64,000 bases of DNA, from positions 2,790,001 to 2,854,000 of the forward strand of contig NZ_CP010537.1 in NCBI RefSeq assembly GCF_000832305.1, in the 5' to 3' direction. Source of the DNA: Cupriavidus basilensis (lineage in GTDB: Bacteria > Pseudomonadota > Gammaproteobacteria > Burkholderiales > Burkholderiaceae). A program made the position numbers and the translations under genes. Numbering within the stretch: the stretch's first letter is position 1; each line of letters opens with the position of its first letter. Positions 1-8,767 of the stretch are shown in pieces. The notes below the pieces were generated by a model. That model saw nothing but the letters and a program-made list of their open reading frames with translations, searched no databases and was not told where the DNA came from.

Positions 1-446
1 CCGAGGCCATCCAGCGCCGCTTCGACGACCTGGACTACCTGTTCGAGATCGGCGAGCTGGACCTGAACATCTCCGGCTGCATCAACTCCTGCGGGCACCA
101 CCACGTGGGCCATATCGGCATCCTTGGCGTGGACAAGGCCGGCGAGGAGTGGTACCAGGTGACCATCGGCGGGCGCCAGAACGGCGCGGCCGGCCATGCG
201 TTGCTGGATCAGCACAAGGGCGGCGGCGCGGCGATCGGCCGCATCATCGGCCCGTCGTTCGCGCGCGATGAAATCCCGGATGTGGTGGCGCTGCTGATCG
301 ATACCTACCTGTCCCTGCGCGACAGCGAGGCGGAGCGGTTTATCGACGTGGTGGAGCGGGTTGGCCCGGAACCCTTCAAGCAAGCGGTCTACCAGGACCC
401 GAGGATCGTCGCGCGGCGGCAGCAAGCGGAGCAAGCCCGTGCCTGA
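1..446 (+). CDS. cysI: Sulfite/nitrite reductase hemoprotein, C-terminal part (5' end outside window)
   Basis: Only the last ~147 residues are present; the frame is open from base 3 and stops at 444-446. They carry the siroheme/4Fe-4S reductase signature: GCINSCGHHHVGHIGI at about residues 26-41 of the fragment supplies the last cysteines of the cluster-binding site, followed by the typical tail with conserved GG and RIIGPS stretches. The family makes six-electron reductions of sulfite to sulfide or nitrite to ammonia in the cytoplasm. The next gene (DUF934) overlaps the end of this one and is the usual partner of betaproteobacterial cysI, so assimilatory sulfite reduction is favoured. The specific substrate cannot be proved from the C-terminus. 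Confidence 0.85.
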   Translation, partial: EAIQRRFDDLDYLFEIGELDLNISGCINSCGHHHVGHIGILGVDKAGEEWYQVTIGGRQNGAAGHALLDQHKGGGAAIGRIIGPSFARDEIPDVVALLIDTYLSLRDSEAERFIDVVERVGPEPFKQAVYQDPRIVARRQQAEQARA

Positions 447-1023
447 TCACCCATCATTGCCACCGCTGAACAATGTGATTCGCAACGGCCAGCTTGAAGC
501 AGACATCTGGCGCGCCTTCGTGCCGGACAAGAACGCGCCGGCATCGGCATCGGCAACACACGCGCTGCCGCCCGACGAAAACGGCTGGCTGGTCACCCTT
601 GCCACATGGCGGGCGGCACGCGATGCCCTGCGCCTGCGCCGCCACCCGGTAGCCGTGTACCTCGGCCCGGACGCGGATCCTGAAGACCTGCTTGAGGCGG
701 GCGGAGCCACCATCGATGCCACCGGCATCGCGCACCTGGCGATCGACTTCCCGGTTTATACCGACGGGCGCGGCTATTCGCTGGCGCAACTGCTGCGCAC
801 GCAATATGGCTGGGGCGGCGAGCTGCGCGCGGTAGGCGACGTGATGATCGATACCGTGCACTACATGGCGCGCTGCGGCTTTGATGCCTTCGCCGTCAAG
901 CCGAGCCACGACCCGCAGGCCGCGCTGGCGGCGCTAGGGACGTTCACGGTGCATTACCAGAAGACGTACCCGGCGGCGGCCGCGCCGGCTATGTCGGCAA
1001 CCAGCCGTCCAGCAATGCGTTGA
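439..1023 (+). CDS. DUF934 family protein, companion of CysI
   Basis: 194 residues from a GTG start at 439 that overlaps the cysI stop by 8 bases, suggesting translational coupling; a longer in-frame start at 361 would lie deep inside cysI. The protein matches the DUF934 family, which is nearly always encoded beside cysI and is presumed to help sulfite reduction. Recognisable stretches are ADIWRAF near the N-terminus, the middle DFPVYTDGRGYSLAQLLR segment and GDVMIDTVHYMARCGFDAFAV. No catalytic residues are established for the family. The 3' end runs 35 bases into the convergent hydrolase gene, and cysH/cysD do not follow, so the sulfur operon may have been cut here. Confidence 0.8.
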   Translation: MPDHPSLPPLNNVIRNGQLEADIWRAFVPDKNAPASASATHALPPDENGWLVTLATWRAARDALRLRRHPVAVYLGPDADPEDLLEAGGATIDATGIAHLAIDFPVYTDGRGYSLAQLLRTQYGWGGELRAVGDVMIDTVHYMARCGFDAFAVKPSHDPQAALAALGTFTVHYQKTYPAAAAPAMSATSRPAMR

Positions 1024-1849
1024 CAGGCGCGTGGGCCTCGTACTGGACCCAGTGGCCCGCGTTGGCAATGACGCGGCCTTCGCGGCGCGGGCTGTCCTGG
1101 GTCATTGCCGCGATGGCCCGGACAGGATCCGCCGTGACGTCGTGCTCGCCCCAGGCCAGCAGCACCTCGCCGCCGAAGCGGTCCAGCGCGCAGCGCAGGT
1201 CGCCGGCGCGGGAAATGTTCTTGCTGCGAAAGCGCGTGAGGCGGCAGGACTCGGTGTGCGCATACATGGCCATGGCATCGATCCTGGCCGGGTCGGCCAG
1301 CATGAACGCTTCCAGGTTGTAGCGCATCGCCACCGCCAGGGCCTCGGCATCCCCGGCCTTGCGCCAGTCCACCAGCGCACGCTGCTGGCGGCGGATGCCG
1401 CCATGGCCGCCTGAGCCCATCAGCGCCAGCCGGCACACGGTGCCGAGCGATGCGGCCACGTTGGCCGCCACCAGCCCGCCGAAGGAGAAGCCGACCAGGC
1501 TGAGCGCCTTGTCGCAGCCGGGCAACTGCCTGATGCCCCTGACCAGCGTGCCGGTCATCACGGAAAGATCGCTGGCGATATCGTCCGACTCGCCAAACCC
1601 CGGCATGTCCGGCGCCCACACCGCGCGGTGCGCGGCCAGCGCCTCGATGTTGCGCACCCAGTGCAGCCAGCTGCCATGCCCGCCATGCAGCAGGACCACG
1701 GGGTGCCCCTCGCCAAAGCGGCGCCAGACCATGCGGCAGCCATCGGCATCGGTGACGATCCGCTCGGATTGTTGCAACAGGGCGGCCGCCTGCGCTTCGG
1801 GTTGGATTGAAGCGACAGGCGTTTTGCTGCTGATCTGGGTCATTGGCAT
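989..1849 (-). CDS. Alpha/beta hydrolase
   Basis: 286 residues from the ATG at 1849 (a second ATG two codons later is equally possible). It has the classic fold markers: HGGHGSWLHW oxyanion loop, GFSFGG nucleophile elbow with the catalytic serine, and a late NAGHWVQYEAH carrying the catalytic histidine. The family hydrolyses esters or C-C bonds of ring-cleavage products. It is the last gene of the minus-strand operon that starts with benzoylformate decarboxylase, 122 bp after the transporter, so a role in releasing an aromatic acid from an ester is plausible but unproved. No signal peptide is seen, so it is probably cytoplasmic. Confidence 0.75.
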   Translation of the reverse strand: MPMTQISSKTPVASIQPEAQAAALLQQSERIVTDADGCRMVWRRFGEGHPVVLLHGGHGSWLHWVRNIEALAAHRAVWAPDMPGFGESDDIASDLSVMTGTLVRGIRQLPGCDKALSLVGFSFGGLVAANVAASLGTVCRLALMGSGGHGGIRRQQRALVDWRKAGDAEALAVAMRYNLEAFMLADPARIDAMAMYAHTESCRLTRFRSKNISRAGDLRCALDRFGGEVLLAWGEHDVTADPVRAIAAMTQDSPRREGRVIANAGHWVQYEAHAPVNALLDGWLPT

Positions 1850-1971
1850 GGGCGCGCGCCATCTGGCCTCCGGGCGCGGCGATCTGCCTCGGCGCACCTG
1901 GGGATGCCGGACGCGCGAAAGACGGTTCCGATTCCGGATCATAGCGAATTCCGGATGTACCGTCCCTGGCC

Positions 1972-3354
1972 TCAGGACCGCACGAGGACCGCGTCATCCC
2001 TGGCCGGCGCACGCGCCAGCTTCGGGATATGCCCCTTGACCGCAAGCAGCGCCACCAGCACGGCGGCCATCGCCGCGCCGAGCATGCTGAGGTAGGACGA
2101 CGCGCCGCCCGCGGTGATCACCGCCGCGCCCGCGAAGGCGCTGAGGATGGCCCCGAGGCGGCCAAAGGCCAGCGCCGACGCCGTGCCGGTGGCCCGCACC
2201 GCCGTGGGGTACACAAAGGCGCACAGCGCGTACATGGTCGACTGCACCGCATTGACGAACATGCCGTGCACGCCCAGGCCGAAGATCAGCAACCCCGTAC
2301 TGTGGCGAACATCCACGCCTTGCAGCAGCAGCGCGCTGGCCGCCCCGCCGGCGCAACAGATCGCCAGCGGCCAGCGCGAGCCGAAGCGCGCGATGGCTAC
2401 CGCGCAGCACAGCGCGCCGACGACGCCGCCGAGGTTGTAGGCGGTCAGGCCGGAACCTGCGACCGCCACGTTCAGCCCCTCCGACGCCAGCATGGTCGGC
2501 AGCCAGCTAAAGGCGCTGTAGACGGCCAGCAGGCACATGAAGAATGCGCACCAGATCGCCAGCGTGTCGCGCGCCTGCCCGGGCGCGAACAGTGCGCCGA
2601 AGCCCTTGCGGCTTTCCGCGCCGCGCTCGGCCAGGTCGGTGAAGACGGCGTGCTCCGGCAGCGGCCTGGACATGCGGCCGAGCAGCCGGCGCAGTTCGTC
2701 CCACCGGTGCGCTCGGCGCACCAGGAAGCGCGGCGACTCGGGCAGCACCAGCATCAGCAGCACGCCCAGGCCCAGCGGCAGGGCGCCGCCGATAAAGAAC
2801 AAGCCGCGCCAGCCATAGGCCGGCAGGACCACGCTGGCGAACAGGCCGGCCAGCATGCCGCCCAGCGGCACGCAGACGATGGTGGCCGTCACCGCCAGCG
2901 TGCGGCTGCGTGCCGGGGTGAACTCAGCCGTCATGGTGGTGGAGCTTGGCAAGGCGCCGCCGATGCCAAGCCCGGCGATCAGGCGCAGCACGGCGATCGT
3001 CGTGATGTCCGGGGCGAAGCCGATGGCGCAGGTGGCCGCGCCAAACAGGAAGACGCTGCCGATCACGGCCCACCTGCGGCCAAAGCGGTCCGCGAACAGG
3101 CCGGCGCACGCGCTGCCGATGCCCATGCCCACCAGCCCCGCGGCCACCGCGGGCGCGAAGGCGCTGCGGGTGATGCCCCACTCCTTGATCAGCACGGGAA
3201 TCGCGAAGCCGATCAACTGGCCGTCGAAGCCGTCCATCACGATGGACAGCGCCGCCAGCATCACGACGAGCTTCTGCATGGTCGTGAAAGGGCCGTCGTC
3301 GAGCACACGGCCCACATCCACCGGCGTGCCGGTTTGCCGCAGGTTCGCGCTCAT
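1972..3354 (-). CDS. MFS transporter, aromatic acid:H+ symporter (AAHS) type
   Basis: 460 residues with about 12 hydrophobic segments. The start is MSANLRQ at 3354; the open frame upstream belongs to the overlapping upstream gene. AAHS hallmarks are visible: MDGFD in the first membrane helix, the loop 2-3 motif AGLFADRFGRRW and LPESPRFLVRR after helix 6. Characterised relatives (PcaK, BenK, MhpT type) import aromatic acids with protons. Placed in the operon with benzoylformate decarboxylase and an aldehyde dehydrogenase, it probably imports the aromatic 2-oxo or 2-hydroxy acid they consume. The substrate is inferred from context. Confidence 0.82.
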   Translation of the reverse strand: MSANLRQTGTPVDVGRVLDDGPFTTMQKLVVMLAALSIVMDGFDGQLIGFAIPVLIKEWGITRSAFAPAVAAGLVGMGIGSACAGLFADRFGRRWAVIGSVFLFGAATCAIGFAPDITTIAVLRLIAGLGIGGALPSSTTMTAEFTPARSRTLAVTATIVCVPLGGMLAGLFASVVLPAYGWRGLFFIGGALPLGLGVLLMLVLPESPRFLVRRAHRWDELRRLLGRMSRPLPEHAVFTDLAERGAESRKGFGALFAPGQARDTLAIWCAFFMCLLAVYSAFSWLPTMLASEGLNVAVAGSGLTAYNLGGVVGALCCAVAIARFGSRWPLAICCAGGAASALLLQGVDVRHSTGLLIFGLGVHGMFVNAVQSTMYALCAFVYPTAVRATGTASALAFGRLGAILSAFAGAAVITAGGASSYLSMLGAAMAAVLVALLAVKGHIPKLARAPARDDAVLVRS

Positions 3355-3521
3355 GCTGGCGCTCCATGGCGATGCGCGCCGGGCGCGATGGAAATGCAGC
3401 CCGCGGCAATGGCGCGGAACAGATGCGTATTCATGCGTGTCTCCTGTCGATGGGCGCTTTGGCCGGGGCCAGCGCTTTTTTGTCTTGCGTCTTGCGTCTT
3501 GATGCCACGGCGTGCCGTGGC

Positions 3522-4481
3522 TCAGTGCGCCTGGAGCGGACTGGCGCCCTGCCCGCCGTTGGCCGCCCGGGCTTCGATCAGCCGGACGAGTTGCAGCAGG
3601 CTCTCGGTGCACGGCACCGGCACCCCGCTGCGCCGCGCCGCGGCCACCACGGCGCCGTTGATCGCATCGATCTCGGTGCGCCGGGCGGCAAGGATGTCCT
3701 GCAGCATGGATGGCTTGTGGCCGATGTGATGGCCGATGGCGTGCAACACGTTGGCGCCGACCTTGCCCGCATCGACAGCCACGCCCTGGCTCCTGGCCAC
3801 GGCCAGCACCTCGGCCACCACGGCCAAGGCCAGCGCGGTGCCATCCGGGATGTTGCCCAGCTGGTCCACGGTGCTGCCAGTGACCGCGCACAGGGGGTTC
3901 AGCGCGGCGTTGAAGGCCACCTTCTCCCAGATCGCGGCCCACACATCGGCATCGGCCGTGCAGTGCAGCCCGGCGCGCTCCAGCGCCGCCACCGTCCCCG
4001 CCACCGCGGGCCGGTCCACGCCATCGGCGCTCATCATCCGGATCCCGCCCTCGCCGTGCGAATGCACGTGCCCGGGGCCAACCAGGTCGGCCGGCCATGT
4101 GGTGACGCCGATCAGGAGCCGCTGCGCCGGCACGAACTCGCAAATCGCATCGACGCTGCCCAGGCCGTTCTGCAGCGACAGCACTGTCGTGTCCGGCCCC
4201 AGCAGGTGGCGCACGCCCGCCATCGCGGCGCGCGTGTGCATGGATTTAGTAAAGACGATCAGCAGTTCGGGGATGGCATCCGCCTGTTCCGGGCGCAACG
4301 CCCGCATGCCGTGGACCCGCCGGTCCGCCTCATCGGTCTGCAGGCGCAGGCCAAAGCGGCGGATCGCGTCGAGATGCGCGTCGTTGATATCGAGCAAGGT
4401 AACGGCATGGCCCGCTTCGGCAAGGCGTGCGCCGAACAGCGAGCCCATGGCCCCGGCCCCGAGAATTGCGATCTTGATCAT
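3522..4481 (-). CDS. Ketopantoate reductase (PanE/ApbA) family dehydrogenase
   Basis: 319 residues. The N-terminus has the nucleotide-binding GAGAMGSLFGARLAEAG motif; WEKVAFNAALNPLCAVTG in the middle carries the family's catalytic lysine and asparagine. The family reduces 2-oxo acids with NADPH, and some members are D-2-hydroxyacid dehydrogenases, including the D-mandelate dehydrogenases of lactic acid bacteria and enterococci. Because it sits between an aldehyde dehydrogenase and an aromatic acid transporter in a benzoylformate decarboxylase operon, oxidation of a D-2-hydroxy acid such as (R)-mandelate is a better guess than pantothenate synthesis. A 71 bp gap separates it from the aldehyde dehydrogenase gene. 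Confidence 0.8.
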   Translation of the reverse strand: MIKIAILGAGAMGSLFGARLAEAGHAVTLLDINDAHLDAIRRFGLRLQTDEADRRVHGMRALRPEQADAIPELLIVFTKSMHTRAAMAGVRHLLGPDTTVLSLQNGLGSVDAICEFVPAQRLLIGVTTWPADLVGPGHVHSHGEGGIRMMSADGVDRPAVAGTVAALERAGLHCTADADVWAAIWEKVAFNAALNPLCAVTGSTVDQLGNIPDGTALALAVVAEVLAVARSQGVAVDAGKVGANVLHAIGHHIGHKPSMLQDILAARRTEIDAINGAVVAAARRSGVPVPCTESLLQLVRLIEARAANGGQGASPLQAH

Positions 4482-4552
4482 AGGTCTCGCCGGATTCCGG
4501 CGCTCGTTGGGTGGCGAAGTTCCGGCGAGGCGGCAACCCGGCCGCCCGCGGC

Positions 4553-6004
4553 CTAGAACGGATAGTGGCGCGGCATCGTCTGCACGGTGACCCAGCGCAG
4601 GTCAGTGAACTCGGCAATGCCGGCCTGCCCGCCAAAGTGGCCAAAGCCGCTGCTTTTGACGCCGCCGAAGGGCATCTGCGCCTCGTCGTGCACCGTCGGG
4701 CCATTGATATGGCAGATGCCGGATTGAATGCGCCTGGCCACGTTCATGGCCCGCGCCACGTCGCGGCTGAATACCGCCGACGACAGCCCGTACTCGTTGT
4801 CGTTGGCGCAGGCGATGGCCTCGGCGTCGCCGCTGACGCGCACGATGGGCTTGACCGGGCCGAACGACTCTTGCGCGTAGATCCGCATCCGCGGCGTGAC
4901 GTGATCGAGCAGCGTGGCGGGCATCAGGGTGCTGTCCGCCTTGCCGCCGCACAACAGCTTTGCGCCCTTGGCCAAGGCATCGTCGATCAGGGCGTTGCAG
5001 CGCGCAACGGTGCTCATGTCGACCACGGAGCCCAGCACCACCGGCCCCTTGCGCGGATCGCCCAGCGGCAGCGCGCTGGCCTTGGCCGCCAGTTGCGCGA
5101 CAAAGGCGTCGGCGATCTTGTTGTCGACGATGATGCGCTCGGTCGACATGCAGATCTGGCCGGAATTGGCAAACGCGCCAAAGGCGGCGCCGGCGACGGC
5201 GGCATCGATATCGGCATCGTCCAGCACCAGCAACGGGGCCTTGCCGCCCAGCTCAAGCACCACCGGCTTCAAGTGCCTGGCACAGCTGGCGGCGATGAGC
5301 TTGCCCACGCGCGTGGAGCCGGTGAAGTTCACGCGCCGTACCGCCGGATGGGCGATCATGGCCTCCACCAGTTCGCCCGCATCGGCCGGCGCATTGGTGA
5401 CGAAGTTCACCACGCCCCTGGGCAGGCCGGCCTCCTGCATGGCTTCGATGATCAACCCGTGCGTGGCCGGACAGATCTCCGAACCCTTCAGCACGACAGT
5501 ATTGCCGCAGGCCAGCGGCAAGGCGATGGCGCGCACGGCCAGGATGACCGGGGCGTTCCAGGGCGCCATGCCAAGCACCACGCCGGCCGGCTGGCGCACG
5601 CCCATGGCCAGGCTGCCCGGCACGTCCGACGGAATGACCTCGCCATGGATCTGCGTGGTCAGGCTGGCCGCTTCAAGCAGGCCGGCCGCGGCCAGGTGCA
5701 CGTTGAAGCCGGCCCACATGGCGGAGGCGCCGGTCTCGGCGGCCATCGCGGCGGCAAAGGCTTTGCTGCGGGCTTCCAGCGCATGCGCGGCCCTGGTCAG
5801 CAGCGCGCGGCGCTCGCTCGGGCCGATGGCGGCCCAGGCGTCGAAGGCCGCGGCGGCGGCGTCCACCGCCGACAGCGCATCGGCTACCGTAGCGGCCGGG
5901 GCAATCGTGGCTACCTCGCCGTCCAGGGGATTGCGGCGCTCGAAGGTGGCGCCATTGCCGGCCTGGCGTTGTTGGCCGTCGATCAGCAACGAAATCTTCT
6001 GCAT
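4553..6004 (-). CDS. NAD(P)-dependent aldehyde dehydrogenase (benzaldehyde/salicylaldehyde type)
   Basis: 483 residues, full ALDH length. The general-base glutamate lies in LELGGKAP, the nucleophilic cysteine in NSGQICMSTERI and the oxyanion asparagine in APWNAP. Overall it looks most like salicylaldehyde/benzaldehyde/vanillin dehydrogenases. It lies 59 bp downstream of the benzoylformate decarboxylase gene, whose product would be an aromatic aldehyde, so oxidation of benzaldehyde to benzoate is the natural assignment. The start ATG at 6004 follows an AAGGAGACA ribosome binding site. The short gap upstream holds two near-identical 15 bp repeats (6021-6050). Confidence 0.88.
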   Translation of the reverse strand: MQKISLLIDGQQRQAGNGATFERRNPLDGEVATIAPAATVADALSAVDAAAAAFDAWAAIGPSERRALLTRAAHALEARSKAFAAAMAAETGASAMWAGFNVHLAAAGLLEAASLTTQIHGEVIPSDVPGSLAMGVRQPAGVVLGMAPWNAPVILAVRAIALPLACGNTVVLKGSEICPATHGLIIEAMQEAGLPRGVVNFVTNAPADAGELVEAMIAHPAVRRVNFTGSTRVGKLIAASCARHLKPVVLELGGKAPLLVLDDADIDAAVAGAAFGAFANSGQICMSTERIIVDNKIADAFVAQLAAKASALPLGDPRKGPVVLGSVVDMSTVARCNALIDDALAKGAKLLCGGKADSTLMPATLLDHVTPRMRIYAQESFGPVKPIVRVSGDAEAIACANDNEYGLSSAVFSRDVARAMNVARRIQSGICHINGPTVHDEAQMPFGGVKSSGFGHFGGQAGIAEFTDLRWVTVQTMPRHYPF

Positions 6005-6063
6005 GCTTGTCTCCTTTGTTTTGCTTGCCCGCGGTTTGCTTGCCTGCGGCCCAGGGTTGCGAC

Positions 6064-7695
6064 TCAGGCAACCTCGACTTCGACCAGCGTCGGCACCTGC
6101 GAGCGCAACCCATCGGCTAGCGCATCGCGCAGCCGCGCAGCGTCCCGCACGCGCGTGCCTTCACAGCCCATGCCTTGCGCCAGCGCCACGAAATCGATCC
6201 CCGGCAGGTCCGTGCCCTGCACCGGATCGGACGGGGCAAAGCCAAATTCCGGCGCGAAGTCCTGCAGCGCGGCGTAGCGTGCGTTGTTGAGAATCACGAA
6301 GGTAATCGGCAGCTTGAGCTGGACCGCGCTCCAGATGGCCTGGATCGAGTACATGCTGGAACCATCTCCGATCAGCGCGATGACGCGTGACCCCGGCCGC
6401 GCCAGCGCCACGCCAACGGCGGCGGGCATGCCGTAGCCCAGCCCGCCGCTGTCCATGGTGTAGAAGGTGCCGCTTTGCGTGAACGGCAGGTAGCCCTGCA
6501 TGACGGGACGCGCGCTGGGCGCTTCTTCGACCACGATGTCGGCGGCGTCGCGCACCTCGGCCAGGGTCTGGAGCACATAGGCGGTGGACATCAGCCGCGT
6601 CGGTTCGGCATGCGAGCGTGGCTGGCGCGGGGCAGGCAACGGGCGTGCCCTGGGCGCGGGCCGCGCCAGCAGGTCAAGCACGCCGAGCCGGATATTGCCC
6701 ACCACCGATGCGCCCACCGGCGTCCAGGCCGCGATGGCGGGATCGTCGATCAGCTGATACAGCGTGGCGCCCTCCGGCACGTGGGGGCCCGCGCCTTCCA
6801 CATGGTACGTAAAGGCCGGCGCACCCAGCACCAGGATCAGGTCGTGCCCGCCCAGCAGGCCGACGATCTTCTCACGCATGGCGGGCAGGAAACCGGCGAA
6901 CAGGCGATGGTCTTCCGGGAAGCCGCAGCGACCGGACATGGGTGCCACATAGACGCGCGCATTGTGCGTCTCGGCCAGGCGCACCACATCGTCCCACGCA
7001 CCGGCGCGATCGACCGCGCCGCCGATGACAAAGGCAGGCCGCTCGCAGGCATCCAGCGCGGCGCCAACGCGCCCGATCGCCACCGGATCGGGCCGCACCT
7101 CGGTGCTGACGGCGCGCGCGGCCACCCGTTCGGCCGGCTGGTCCCAGTCGTCCACCGGGATCGAGACCAGCACCGGGCCGCGCGGCTCCTGCATCGCCAC
7201 GTAATAGGCGCGTGCGATGGCCAGCGGCACATCCGCGGCGCGCGCCGGCTCGATGCTCCACTTGACGTAGGGCTTGGCCAGCTCGGTGGCCTGGGTAGAA
7301 GACAGGAAGGGATCGAACGGCAGGATCGAGCGCGCTTGCTGGCCCGCCGTGACGATCATCGGCGTGCGGTTCTTGAACGCGGTGAAGATATTGCCCATGG
7401 CGTTGCCCACGCCAGCCGCCGAATGCAGGTTGACCAGCGATGCATTGCGGCTGGCCTGCGCAAAACCATCGGCCATGCCCACCACCACCGCCTCCTGCAG
7501 CCCGAGCACGTAGCGGAAGTCGGCGGGAAAATCCCGGAACATCGGCAACTCGGTCGAGCCGGGATTGGCAAACACCGAAGTGATGCCAAGCTGGCGCAGC
7601 AGGTCGATCACGGCGTCGCGCACGGTGCTGGTTGCGCTGGTTACGCTGGTTACGTTACGCGCGGCGCCCGCCACGGTTGTCGTGCTACCGGTCAT
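6064..7695 (-). CDS. mdlC: Benzoylformate decarboxylase-like thiamine diphosphate enzyme
   Basis: 543 residues from MTGSTTT at 7695. The sequence follows the Pseudomonas putida MdlC pattern closely, and the known active-site positions are present: serine in NPGSTELP, cofactor-activating glutamate in LGLQEAVVVG, histidine in NLHSAAGVGNAMG and a second histidine in FTYHVEG. The ThDP/Mg motif GDGSSMYSIQAIWSAVQ is near the C-terminus. The reaction is phenylglyoxylate to benzaldehyde plus CO2 in the mandelate pathway. It is the first gene of a five-gene minus-strand operon and is divergent from a LysR gene. The N-terminal TSVTSATSTV is coded by a 9 bp tandem repeat. A related 2-oxo acid substrate cannot be excluded. 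Confidence 0.88.
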   Translation of the reverse strand: MTGSTTTVAGAARNVTSVTSATSTVRDAVIDLLRQLGITSVFANPGSTELPMFRDFPADFRYVLGLQEAVVVGMADGFAQASRNASLVNLHSAAGVGNAMGNIFTAFKNRTPMIVTAGQQARSILPFDPFLSSTQATELAKPYVKWSIEPARAADVPLAIARAYYVAMQEPRGPVLVSIPVDDWDQPAERVAARAVSTEVRPDPVAIGRVGAALDACERPAFVIGGAVDRAGAWDDVVRLAETHNARVYVAPMSGRCGFPEDHRLFAGFLPAMREKIVGLLGGHDLILVLGAPAFTYHVEGAGPHVPEGATLYQLIDDPAIAAWTPVGASVVGNIRLGVLDLLARPAPRARPLPAPRQPRSHAEPTRLMSTAYVLQTLAEVRDAADIVVEEAPSARPVMQGYLPFTQSGTFYTMDSGGLGYGMPAAVGVALARPGSRVIALIGDGSSMYSIQAIWSAVQLKLPITFVILNNARYAALQDFAPEFGFAPSDPVQGTDLPGIDFVALAQGMGCEGTRVRDAARLRDALADGLRSQVPTLVEVEVA

Positions 7696-7826
7696 GCAAA
7701 TCTCTCTCGTCGATGCATTCGTTTGAACGCCTGGCCCAAGGCCAGTGCGTGCCTGGTGTGCAGAGTATGCGAGCCCGACCCTTAATTGAATATTGCCTTC
7801 TTGGCCAAAAGGCATTACTTTTGCGC
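7696..7826. promoter_or_regulatory. Divergent promoter region with a LysR-type operator
   Basis: 131 bp between the decarboxylase and LysR starts. An AT-rich stretch at 7781-7822 contains an inverted repeat with arms TGCCTT (7794-7799) and AAGGCA (7809-7814) around a palindromic TTGGCCAA. Position and symmetry fit an autoregulatory LysR binding site controlling both directions. Confidence 0.5.
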
Positions 7827-8729
7827 ATGACTTTCGATCTGCGCCAGCTCAAGGCCTTCACCACCATCGTCGCCAGCGGCAGCCTGGGCCGGGCCGCCGA
7901 CGCGCTGCACGTGACCCAGCCTGCCCTGAGCCGCACCATCAAGCGGCTGGAGGACGAGCTTGGCGCACCGCTGTTCGAGCGGCACGCCAAGGGCATGCTG
8001 CTCACCGCGGTGGGCAGCGCCCTGCTCCCCCATGCCACGCTGCTGCAGCGCGAGGCCGAGCACGCGCGCGAGGAGATCGATGCCATGCGCGGCCTGGCCA
8101 AGGGCACCATCAAGGTGGGCGCGGTGGGCAGCATCGCCAGCCTGGTGCTGCCGCTGGCTGTTGGCCGCGTCACCAAGGCGTGGCCGAACCTGCGCGTGGA
8201 GATTACCGAGGGCGTGTGGGACCGGCTGGCGCAAAGCCTGATCCGGCATGAGATCGACCTGGCGCTCAGCATCTGCGCGCCGGACACCGACGAGATCGAG
8301 GCCATTGCCGACTGCCGGTGGGAGGACCGCAGCTACGTGGTGGCAGCGCCGGGCCACCCGCTGCGGCGCAAGCCGGCACTGACCCTGGCCGATACCCTTG
8401 ACCAGCAATGGGCCATCCCGCCCCGGGGCACCGGGCCGTTCGAGCACATGCGGCAGGTGTTTGCGGCGCAGGGCCTGGGCCTGCCGAACATCGTCGTGGA
8501 GACGCGTTCGGTGACCGCGCTCAAGAGCCTGGTCGCGCAATCCGGCTTCCTGAGCTGGATGGCCGAGCCGATGGTCGAGGCCGAGCGCAAGGCCGGCGTG
8601 ATCGACATTCTGCACATTCCCGGCGGGGTCGGCACGCGTACGCTGACGGCCTTCCGGCGGCGCCAAGGCATCCTGCCCGGCCCCGCGGTCAAGCTGCTGG
8701 AAGCACTGCGCCAGCTGACCGCGGCTTGA
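7827..8729 (+). CDS. LysR family transcriptional regulator of the mandelate-type operon
   Basis: 300 residues from MTFDLRQL at 7827; the upstream in-frame extension is not protein-like. An N-terminal winged helix-turn-helix (about residues 6-63, with GRAADALHVTQPALSRTIKRLE) is followed by the periplasmic-binding-like effector domain starting near TIKVGAVGSIASLVLPLA. It diverges from the benzoylformate decarboxylase operon across 131 bp holding a candidate operator, so it most likely controls that operon in response to the aromatic acid. Its 3' end converges on the AceE-like gene 38 bp away. Confidence 0.88.
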   Translation: MTFDLRQLKAFTTIVASGSLGRAADALHVTQPALSRTIKRLEDELGAPLFERHAKGMLLTAVGSALLPHATLLQREAEHAREEIDAMRGLAKGTIKVGAVGSIASLVLPLAVGRVTKAWPNLRVEITEGVWDRLAQSLIRHEIDLALSICAPDTDEIEAIADCRWEDRSYVVAAPGHPLRRKPALTLADTLDQQWAIPPRGTGPFEHMRQVFAAQGLGLPNIVVETRSVTALKSLVAQSGFLSWMAEPMVEAERKAGVIDILHIPGGVGTRTLTAFRRRQGILPGPAVKLLEALRQLTAA

Positions 8730-8767
8730 TGGGAGCCTGATGGGGCTTGATGAGGGTCGCCAGCTGA

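Noticed and set aside
2029..3729. 566-codon plus-strand open frame
   Set aside because: Antisense shadow of the MFS transporter and PanE-like gene; low-complexity Gln/Arg/Gly composition.
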